Shown piece by piece: positions 5,742-10,083 of a DNA stretch of 10,083 nucleotides (within the stretch, counting starts at the first letter, position 1; each line of letters opens with the position of its first letter). The DNA comes from Nitrososphaerales archaeon TH5888 (GTDB taxonomy: Archaea > Thermoproteota > Nitrososphaeria > Nitrososphaerales > Nitrososphaeraceae): assembly GCA_014523595.1 (NCBI GenBank), contig JAATVN010000190.1, forward strand, positions 1 to 10,083, read 5' to 3'. The notes beneath the pieces were generated by a model. That model saw nothing but the letters and a program-made list of their open reading frames with translations, was not told the DNA's origin and did not search any database. The translations under genes and the position numbers were made by a program.

Positions 5742-5798
5742 CAAATCGAAGACTTAATAGCTGACTTTTTAACCGGACAATTAATTTTCTAATATTAC

Positions 5799-5808
5799 TT
5801 ATATATTA
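5799..5808 (+). promoter_or_regulatory. TATA box of the SemiSWEET gene
   Basis: TTATATATTA is centred about 41 bases before the ATG, so the mRNA would have a leader of about 15 bases. The leader has no clear Shine-Dalgarno site. Confidence 0.45.
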
Positions 5809-5843
5809 TTTAGCATCTTTCTAATTCTCGGTGTTGTATATAG

Positions 5844-6122
5844 ATGGAGGATTTTGTTTTCTGGACCGACCTTATTGGTATTACCGCCGGGATATTAGTT
5901 CTATCTTCCTTCATTCCTCAACTACATAAGGCCTATAAAACAAAAAGGATGATAGACGTCTCAATCTATTTTATGGCTCTTATAGCATGTGGAATGTTCT
6001 TATGGGTGATATACGGTATAATAAGAAAGGATCCTGTAATAATTGGCACGAACGCTGCAGGATTTATCCTGAATATTATTCTCATGATATTAAAATTAAA
6101 ATATGATAGGCTGCATCAATAA
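5844..6122 (+). CDS. SemiSWEET (PQ-loop) sugar transporter
   Basis: A 92-residue protein with three transmembrane helices (about residues 6-26, 38-60 and 64-84), the size and layout of prokaryotic SemiSWEET carriers, which work as dimers moving sugars down their gradient. The PQ-loop motif SSFIPQLHKAYKTK (P25, Q26) in the first helix is the defining signature. W54 in helix 2 and N70 in helix 3 (GTNAAGFILNI) match the Trp and Asn that line the substrate site in the family. The loop after helix 1 (HKAYKTKRMID) is basic and probably cytoplasmic. The gene is complete, stands alone and has its own promoter. The sugar cannot be predicted; the main alternative is another PQ-loop carrier of similar size. 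Confidence 0.92.
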   Translation: MEDFVFWTDLIGITAGILVLSSFIPQLHKAYKTKRMIDVSIYFMALIACGMFLWVIYGIIRKDPVIIGTNAAGFILNIILMILKLKYDRLHQ

Positions 6123-6165
6123 AAGTGATATAACTTAGATTCGATACCTTAAAGAGACCAAGTAA

Positions 6166-6342
6166 GTTTCAAAGACTGAATATAATCAACTAAGCTTAGA
6201 GGAATTTGTAAAAAGTGCCATTGAGGCTAATAGTTTAATGAATTTTCTAGTTCCTTGTTCCAGAAAAAATTCCCATTCCACGGCCTTTAGAAATATTAAC
6301 GAGTTGAAATATCTTAATGAAGGTACACTTGTAATTAAATAA
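6166..6342 (+). pseudogene. Coding-like remnant without a start codon
   Basis: After an in-frame stop (6163-6165) the frame stays open for 58 codons. It encodes a plausible helical peptide (EYNQLSLEEFVKSAIEANSL, then NINELKYLNEGTLVIK) before TAA at 6340. The only ATG (6238) would leave 34 residues. The amino-acid make-up looks real but the upstream part is missing, so it is listed as the probable 3' remnant of a small gene. No family is recognised and a chance frame cannot be excluded. Confidence 0.35.
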
Positions 6343-6497
6343 TTTTAAAATTATTTCTATTCAACAGAATCATCTTAATTTACCCACATAGAATTTAGAT
6401 ACTTTTACAAATAAACATCTAGATCTTATAATAAATAAACAAATATGTTCACAATGTATAGTGTTTATACAAAACGTTACTTTATCCTAAAATTATT
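6343..6497. other. Very AT-rich intergenic stretch with a promoter
   Basis: No gene is seen. A TATA-like TTTATAC (6474-6480) lies 21 bases before the ATG at 6498 and is the likely promoter of the zinc-ribbon locus. Confidence 0.45.
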
Positions 6498-6730
6498 ATG
6501 AAAGAACAATTTATCAATGATACTTTTGGCTTTCCTCGGTATGTTTAATAAGGGTTCTTGCAGAGTGTGTGGAACATATTTGACTCCAACTTCTGCTTGC
6601 ATTATATGTAAGGAATACATTTCCTGGAACTGTGATAAATGCAACTCAGTCGAAGATGTTTTTCATTCCAAAAATTATTGTAGAATATGATCTATGCCGT
6701 AAGTGTTCTGAGAAATCAAGACCAGCGTAA
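6498..6730 (+). pseudogene. Frameshifted cysteine-rich (multiple CxxC) zinc-binding protein
   Basis: Frame 6517-6690 (or from ATG 6541) encodes SCRVCGTYLTPTSACIICKE, then WNCDKCN and NYCRI, then stops at TGA. Two bases on, the frame starting at 6689 continues DLCRKCSEKSRPA to a TAA at 6728-6730. Joined, the end would read YCRICDLCRKC, completing a regular set of CxxC pairs, so a two-base loss (TG slippage near 6685-6690) is the simplest reading. Such proteins usually bind two or more zinc ions as tandem ribbons. A leaderless ATG at 6498 opens a 16-codon frame (MKEQFINDTFGFPRYV) whose stop overlaps the ATG at 6541. It is either a coupled leader peptide or the true N-terminus separated by a second frameshift. 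The product could still fold as a shorter zinc protein. Confidence 0.6.
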
Positions 6731-6910
6731 TATAAAAAATCTTATATTCCTCTTCTAGATTTCAAACGTCATTAGCATGAGACCATTTCCTTCTCTGATG
6801 TTTATAGCTATTACCAACACCGTTACCTTTCTATCCCACACTGATTGAATACAAATAAAATTATCTGTTTCACAATAGTGTAAATCTTGATACTTTTCAG
6901 GATATCTAAT
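6731..6910. other. Intergenic stretch, nothing recognised
   Basis: This lies between the converging zinc-ribbon remnant and the 6911-7117 gene. No open frame, hairpin or promoter stands out. Confidence 0.4.
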
Positions 6911-7117
6911 TCAATCAGGACTACTCAGATCGTGCAATACCTTGGTTAAGACTAAACATTCTGTAGCAGTTATCAAATCAGGAATGTGTCTTGTGATTGC
7001 GAAGATTCCCCGATCTGCCAAGTTGTCAATCGTCGATTGAACGAGATCTGGATGTTCCAGTAGAAGATCTCTAATTTTTTCTTCAAGTTCATTTATTCTC
7101 CGAATATTGTTTGGCAT
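6911..7117 (-). CDS. Small helical hypothetical protein (68 aa)
   Basis: A 68-residue protein with no Cys except one near position 54, no membrane segment and a predicted all-helical pattern. Residues 5-24 (IRRINELEEKIRDLLLEH) form a heptad-like amphipathic helix, followed by DLVQSTIDNLADRGIF and DLITATECLVLTKVLHDL. This suggests a small helical bundle or dimer. TATA-like sequences lie about 16 and 38 bases upstream of the ATG, so the leader is short. I do not recognise the family. It stands alone on the minus strand. Confidence 0.6.
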   Translation of the reverse strand: MPNNIRRINELEEKIRDLLLEHPDLVQSTIDNLADRGIFAITRHIPDLITATECLVLTKVLHDLSSPD

Positions 7118-7190
7118 ACAAAATTAGTTATAGGCTTCACACTTAAGTTTGTATATAGAATAAATTTAAATGTCTATCATTTTAATGCTC

Positions 7191-7207
7191 AGGTCTTCGG
7201 ACGTCGG
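7191..7207 (+). repeat. 17-bp direct repeat, left copy
   Basis: AGGTCTTCGGACGTCGG is identical to 8305-8321 and in the same orientation. It is much richer in G+C (11 of 17) than its surroundings. The left copy also begins a small hairpin: ACGTCG (7201-7206) pairs with CGACGT (7214-7219) around a 7-base loop. The flanks of the two copies differ immediately, so the repeat is exactly 17 bases. Confidence 0.9.
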
Positions 7208-7386
7208 TACCCGCGACGTTATCGGTTCTAAAATGGGATTCTAACACATTTTATAGCATTACAAGCTTTAAGGTTTTTCTGGGTAGAATATCGATGGTTA
7301 ATGATTGTTGTTATCGCTTACAGGGCATTCGAGTAACGATGCTTCTTCAATAAACTGTAAGAAAGTTAGACCTGTCGAATAATTTT

Positions 7387-8175
7387 TTATCTCGCAACTA
7401 TGTTGTGTACCTGAAATGTGTGCGAAGTCACTCTGTGCTCACATTCAGTTCCTTCTGGTGGGTTTAACTCATTGGCAGACACACATGCAAAAAACATGTC
7501 ACCTTCGTGGATAGTGCCAATTTCCGGAATTTTGTCATATACTAACGGTAGGATTATTGTGTTCTCTTTGGAGTTTTTCAATAACTCTTGAGCATTGATT
7601 ATGCTTGATTTAAATTCTCCTTTAATCATGGTAACAACTTCAAGTTGCGTTACATCTTTTCTATCAGAAAGCGGAATCCGGACATTAATAGTAGGACTAT
7701 TTATTTCACCACCGCTGACAGTTTGGAATGTCCCGGTTGACAAAGTTTTCTTAGCGCCTGAGCCTATGTTGATTGTATTTTTCCCATCCGAATGCTCAAT
7801 ATTACCTTCGACACAAGAATAAGATTGCATTTGATTTGTTATAGGATCGAGGGCGTAAGCGCATACAAAGTACTCATCACTGCCACCAACTGTAACGATA
7901 TCGTTCTTTTCATTGAATTCAAAAGACACAGTAGCGGTATTTGAATTCAAATCGTTACCGGTCAAATACCTGGTTCCGGTCTCTCCGTTAGCAGAGGCAA
8001 CAACCTTCAATTTATCGGGAAGGTTGAGGCTTTTTAGATCTATTTTTGCCTCCACTGAAAACTTTCCTGCCGCAAATATATCATTGGGGTGGACAAAACT
8101 CGAGGACAATATTAAGGAAATAGCCAATAAAGATGTTGAAATTAATATTTCGTTTTTTAAATTGGCGTTCCTCAT
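7387..8175 (-). CDS. Secreted four-cysteine protein, probably two half-repeats
   Basis: A 262-residue exported protein. Residues of about 1-36 form a signal peptide (basic MRNANLKNE, hydrophobic ILISTSLLAISLILSSSF, cleavage near IFA/AGK). The mature part appears to contain two related halves. Each starts with a VEAKIDL- or NVRIPL-like strand and ends with a Cys pair: EYFVCAYALDP...SC in the first and MFFACVSANEL...EC in the second. The pairs are separated by 16 and 14 residues and are well placed for disulfides outside the cell. The ATG at 8173-8175 is preferred over a TTG at 8190 because the TATA box at 8201-8208 predicts a leaderless start there. It resembles uncharacterised exported proteins of ammonia-oxidising archaea. 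An exact 17-base direct repeat flanks the gene and promoter. Confidence 0.8.
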   Translation of the reverse strand: MRNANLKNEILISTSLLAISLILSSSFVHPNDIFAAGKFSVEAKIDLKSLNLPDKLKVVASANGETGTRYLTGNDLNSNTATVSFEFNEKNDIVTVGGSDEYFVCAYALDPITNQMQSYSCVEGNIEHSDGKNTINIGSGAKKTLSTGTFQTVSGGEINSPTINVRIPLSDRKDVTQLEVVTMIKGEFKSSIINAQELLKNSKENTIILPLVYDKIPEIGTIHEGDMFFACVSANELNPPEGTECEHRVTSHTFQVHNIVAR

Positions 8176-8200
8176 TTCCTTATTTTCCAATGGATTTTAA

Positions 8201-8208
8201 GTATATAA
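8201..8208 (-). promoter_or_regulatory. TATA box of the secreted four-cysteine protein gene
   Basis: The minus strand reads TTATATAC, about 29 bases before the ATG at 8175 and only about 14 from the alternative TTG at 8190, which decides for the ATG. Confidence 0.6.
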
Positions 8209-8304
8209 TCTGAATGGTATTTTCATTTGGAATATTGTTCTCTTGATTAGTTAGGCAGGACTTTGATTTAACAATAGCCTCTATAAATATGAAATAAAAC
8301 GCAA

Positions 8305-8321
8305 AGGTCTTCGGACGTCGG
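8305..8321 (+). repeat. 17-bp direct repeat, right copy
   Basis: An exact copy of 7191-7207, placed about 95 bases upstream of the TATA box of the secreted-protein gene. It is followed at once by a perfect hairpin (8326-8343). Confidence 0.9.
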
Positions 8322-8325
8322 GGTC

Positions 8326-8343
8326 AATCTGATTTTTCAGATT
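8326..8343. other. Perfect 7-bp hairpin with T4 loop
   Basis: AATCTGA (8326-8332), TTTT, TCAGATT (8337-8343). It lies four bases after the right 17-base repeat. Possible roles are a dyad binding site or a structured end; there is no T-run after it, so it is not an obvious terminator. Confidence 0.7.
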
Positions 8344-8397
8344 AATCAAAGTTAGAAATTCTAGTTTCTTTATAAGAAGAGCTTTATCACAATAATA

Positions 8398-8446
8398 TGG
8401 GGGGCCTGGTCTATCATATCAGAGTCCACCGCTAGAGTTTTTTTTT
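8398..8446 (+). ncRNA. Candidate short RNA with own TATA box and T9 end
   Basis: A TATA box CTTTATAAG (8368-8376) predicts a start near 8398. A G/C-rich stretch (GGGGGGCCTGGTCTA) follows, then TCAGAGTCCACCGCTAGAG and T9 (8438-8446), a strong archaeal terminator that no plus-strand protein gene explains. No reading frame of note lies between. The start and spacing recall the 5' part of a tRNA, but no T-arm or 3' half follows, so no RNA class is assigned. Confidence 0.35.
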
Positions 8447-8492
8447 GACAACTTAATTAGTTAAACAAATTCGATTAATCCGCCTACTTTAA

Positions 8493-8780
8493 TCATTTTT
8501 TATACACTATGCTCTTCAACTCTGAGGTAACAAGTCTTATGGGCAATAGAAATCCCTCTTTATAGGATTCATCGGTTTTTAATTTCTTTAATTCCCTATC
8601 AGTTATCTTAGGAAAATCCTTTCTTATTACGCGATCTGAATTCAAATGAATCTTCTTGCTGTTTGATTTTTTTTCACGTTTTTCAGATAGTCTTTTCTCT
8701 TTTACCAAAAGATTTCTCTTAATGCCTTCAAGTATAGAATATATAAACGCTATCAAGTGAAGAGAAATGCGGTATTGCAT
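8493..8780 (-). CDS. Basic hypothetical protein (95 aa)
   Basis: A 95-residue, strongly basic protein starting MQYRISLHLIAFIYSILEGI. Residues 5-19 are hydrophobic and could form a weak membrane-associating helix. Residues 20-52 are very rich in Lys and Arg (KEKRLSEKREKKSNSKK). The C-terminal part (RELKKLKTDE, then FLLPIRLVTSELKSIVYKK) may be folded. The basic middle could bind nucleic acid, but no known domain is seen. A GGAG about 11 bases before the ATG is a weak ribosome site. The gene is divergent from the winged-helix regulator, with 70 bases between the start codons, so that regulator may act on it, as is common for such pairs. Confidence 0.5.
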   Translation of the reverse strand: MQYRISLHLIAFIYSILEGIKRNLLVKEKRLSEKREKKSNSKKIHLNSDRVIRKDFPKITDRELKKLKTDESYKEGFLLPIRLVTSELKSIVYKK

Positions 8781-8828
8781 TTGCTTTGACTCCTAAACAC
8801 TTGTAATAAGCGAACCTGATGATTAAAC

Positions 8829-8836
8829 TTTATATG
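8829..8836 (+). promoter_or_regulatory. TATA box of the winged-helix regulator gene
   Basis: TTTATATG lies 18 bases from the ATG at 8851 and 30 from the in-frame ATG at 8863. The spacing does not settle the start; 8863 would give a leader of about four bases. Confidence 0.5.
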
Positions 8837-8850
8837 AGGTCTATAGGGCT

Positions 8851-9606
8851 ATGCATGAAAGTATGTTAACGAGAAAAACCCGACATGAGGAAGACATGAG
8901 AGAAGTTGAGATTATTAAATTTATCAAACATAATCCCGGAAGTACAACAAATCAAGTAGTCAAATACATGGGCAAGAATGGATCTTCAAAAAATAGTACT
9001 CTCGACAAAATTAATGATCTTATAGAAGCTAAGAGAATTAGAGATGAACACGTTAAACTGAATCGTTTTCACAAATTATTTTACGATGATAATAATGATT
9101 TTGATTTAATAAATAACCAACTAACAAAGATTGAAAAAATTATTGATGTTATGGACAAACCTTTAAGGAAAATACAACGACTAATTGAGGACCAACAAAA
9201 GGAATTGTTACGATTGACGGATGAGAATGTTCCTCTCAAACAAAGAAGAAAATTTGTTTCTGAGGAATTGTATAGTTTACAAATCGACTATCAATTTACG
9301 TATCTGCATATGATAGATATTATGTTTCATGTTCTGTCTCTTCACATAGATGAGAGAATTCGCACCGATAAGGACTTGCAAATACTTTATACAAAAATCA
9401 TTAGATTAATGCGAAAGGTGTCTAGACAGTTCCCAAGGAATGCTAAGTTCACCTTAGATGGAATTATAAGTTATTTGGGTGAGTTAACTTCGAAAAAGGA
9501 TATTAAAGTTTATGCGCAGAAACATAATATAAATATTAATTTAATAAATGATGTAATAGATACGGTAGAGAGTTTTAAGAATGAGTTTCTTGTACAGGAA
9601 CAATGA
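8851..9606 (+). CDS. Putative winged-helix DNA-binding regulator with coiled coil
   Basis: A 251-residue, entirely helical-looking cytoplasmic protein. The N-terminal region (about residues 16-80) fits a winged helix-turn-helix: helix 1 MREVEIIKFIKHNPG, helix 2 TTNQVVKYMG, recognition helix NSTLDKINDLIEAKRI, then a short wing RDEHVKLNRFHKLFY. Residues of about 88-125 (LTKIEKIIDVMDKPLRKIQ, then LIEDQQKELLRLTDE) form a coiled coil likely used for dimerisation. The rest is helical (LYSLQIDYQFTYLHMIDIMF, IIRLMRKVSRQF) with no ligand-binding motif I can name. The overall form resembles archaeal transcription regulators that join a winged helix to an oligomerisation and sensor domain. Starts at 8851 and 8863 are both possible. 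It is divergent from the basic-protein gene and may control it or itself. Confidence 0.65.
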   Translation: MHESMLTRKTRHEEDMREVEIIKFIKHNPGSTTNQVVKYMGKNGSSKNSTLDKINDLIEAKRIRDEHVKLNRFHKLFYDDNNDFDLINNQLTKIEKIIDVMDKPLRKIQRLIEDQQKELLRLTDENVPLKQRRKFVSEELYSLQIDYQFTYLHMIDIMFHVLSLHIDERIRTDKDLQILYTKIIRLMRKVSRQFPRNAKFTLDGIISYLGELTSKKDIKVYAQKHNININLINDVIDTVESFKNEFLVQEQ

Positions 9607-9625
9607 AGGGATCCGTCGCCTGTCA

Positions 9626-9838
9626 CTAATAACTAGAATCATACAAAATATTCACTGTATTACCTTTACTTATCTCGGCTTGAATTTCTGGATCTTTATG
9701 CTCCCCCACTCCTAAATAGAGTTTTATTTTTACCTTTACGTCTTTGTGTTGCTCTGCTATCTGTACTAAGAAATATAGATTCTGTTTCAAAAGGAATTTT
9801 TACTGTTTCTAAACTATCTTTTATTTCTGATTCAAAAT
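9626..9838 (-). pseudogene. Frameshifted remnant of a small protein gene
   Basis: On the minus strand, two overlapping frames both look coding and together give one sensible protein. The upstream frame (about 9838-9770) reads FESEIKDSLETVKIPFETES. One base away, a second frame reads LVQIAEQHKDVKVKIKLYLG, then HKDPEIQAEISKGNTVNILY, and ends at TAG (9626-9628). The switch point is near 9770-9785. The first frame meets stops downstream of the switch and the second meets a TAA just upstream of it, as expected of a one-base insertion or deletion. No good start codon is found, so the N-terminus is also lost. The beta pattern of the second part (VKVKIKLYLGV) suggests a small sandwich or barrel. No family is recognised. 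Confidence 0.5.
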
Positions 9839-9958
9839 GAGGCAAGCATTATTGTACTTTGCAAATAAATGTATTTTGGAAACTACGCGTTTTGGAAATA
9901 TAATATATCAGAAAATTTTTTATAATATTTCTCAGAATATTATTCTTGCAATCAAACG
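9839..9958. other. AT-rich stretch, no supported gene
   Basis: A 63-codon plus-strand frame (9837-10028) crosses this stretch and the whole of inverted-repeat element B, has no promoter or ribosome site, and overlaps the end of the minus-strand remnant, so it is not called a gene. Confidence 0.4.
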
Positions 9959-10019
9959 CTGGTGGGAGGATCCTAATCTATCTTCCATTGTTGGGAAACT
10001 ACTCACAACCTCCCATCAG
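9959..10019. repeat. Inverted-repeat element B (arms CTGGTGGGAGG / CCTCCCATCAG)
   Basis: The arms at 9959-9969 and 10009-10019 pair at 10 of 11 positions, giving a 61-base element with a 39-base centre. The right arm with flanking bases (10008-10020) is the exact reverse complement of the left arm of element A (1793-1805). The centres of A and B do not clearly match. A further half-arm, GATGGGAGGA, sits at the window edge (10074-10083). Confidence 0.6.
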
Positions 10020-10073
10020 ATCAGTTAATTATTTATTTTCCTTTTTACCTTTAATGATCACTTTTTATTTTGC

Positions 10074-10083
10074 GATGGGAGGA
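10074..10083 (+). repeat. Possible third arm of the CTGATGGGAGG repeat, cut by the window end
   Basis: GATGGGAGGA at the last ten bases matches the core of the arms at 1794-1805 and 9959-9970. A new element of the same kind might begin here. Confidence 0.35.

Larger units (their letters stand above)
5538..5843. other. Intergenic stretch with paired imperfect repeats and the SemiSWEET promoter
   Basis: No gene is supported. An open minus-strand frame of about 57 codons lacks a start codon. The stretch contains two copies of a composite motif (TAACGGG followed by TAACGATKCGGATC; 5619-5644 and 5701-5741) and the promoter for the SemiSWEET gene. Confidence 0.45.

Noticed and set aside
5625..5760. 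tRNA or small gene in the stretch before SemiSWEET
   Set aside because: GATTCGGATCC looks T-arm-like but its flanks do not pair, and the open minus-strand frame has no start codon.
7595..8200. Plus-strand frames at 7595-7822 and 7913-8200
   Set aside because: Antisense shadows of the secreted-protein gene, which has a signal peptide, promoter and sensible composition.
9837..10028. 63-codon plus-strand frame
   Set aside because: Crosses all of repeat element B, has no promoter or ribosome site, and its composition reflects AT-rich noise.
1..10083. CRISPR array, or a defence or biosynthetic gene cluster
   Set aside because: No regularly spaced repeats and no recognisable effector, nuclease, ATPase or synthase genes beyond the remnants listed.

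Overview
The window looks like an accessory region of an AT-rich archaeal chromosome, most likely a soil ammonia-oxidising archaeon (Nitrososphaerota, possibly near Candidatus Nitrosocosmicus). The evidence is TATA boxes (TTTATAAT or TTTATATG type) about 20-30 bases before many start codons, giving leaderless or nearly leaderless mRNAs; only one strong Shine-Dalgarno site; a C-terminal fragment of an archaeal-type integrase carrying a zinc ribbon; an F420-type luciferase-like oxidoreductase; a SemiSWEET sugar carrier; and secreted proteins rich in Asn-X-Ser/Thr sites. The lineage is inferred from protein style, not from a marker gene.

Layout. Bases 1-1200 hold four small genes on the minus strand: a partial gene at the edge, a LEA-like 11-mer repeat protein, and two small proteins whose promoters share nearly the same 16-base box. 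A third copy of that box (223-238) has no obvious gene. Bases 1285-1590 encode a small plus-strand protein. Bases 1793-2359 hold an inverted-repeat element abutting the C-terminal remnant of a tyrosine recombinase. The best-defined enzyme gene (LLM-class, probably F420-dependent, oxidoreductase) follows at 2489-3442. After it come a short tRNA-3'-end-like sequence (3594-3609), a one-helix membrane protein, a fragment of a 'phage-integrase repeat unit' protein, a secreted protein, a small helical protein and a SemiSWEET (5844-6122).

The second half is a patchwork of small genes and decayed ones: a small coding remnant (6166-6342), a frameshifted cysteine-rich zinc-binding protein (6498-6730), a 68-residue helical protein, a secreted four-cysteine protein bracketed by an exact 17-base direct repeat (7191-7207 and 8305-8321), a possible small RNA ending in T9, a basic protein, a winged-helix regulator with a coiled coil (8851-9606), a frameshifted minus-strand remnant (9626-9838), and a second inverted-repeat element (9959-10019) with the same arms as the one at 1793-1856.

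There is no clear multi-gene pathway or operon; nearly every gene has its own promoter. The recurring theme is turnover: integrase remnants, a tRNA-end-like scar, broken genes and dispersed repeats suggest a region that has repeatedly gained and lost DNA. No complete new system was recognised. The best leads are the two related inverted-repeat elements, the 17-base direct repeat around the secreted-protein gene, and the broken zinc-ribbon gene.
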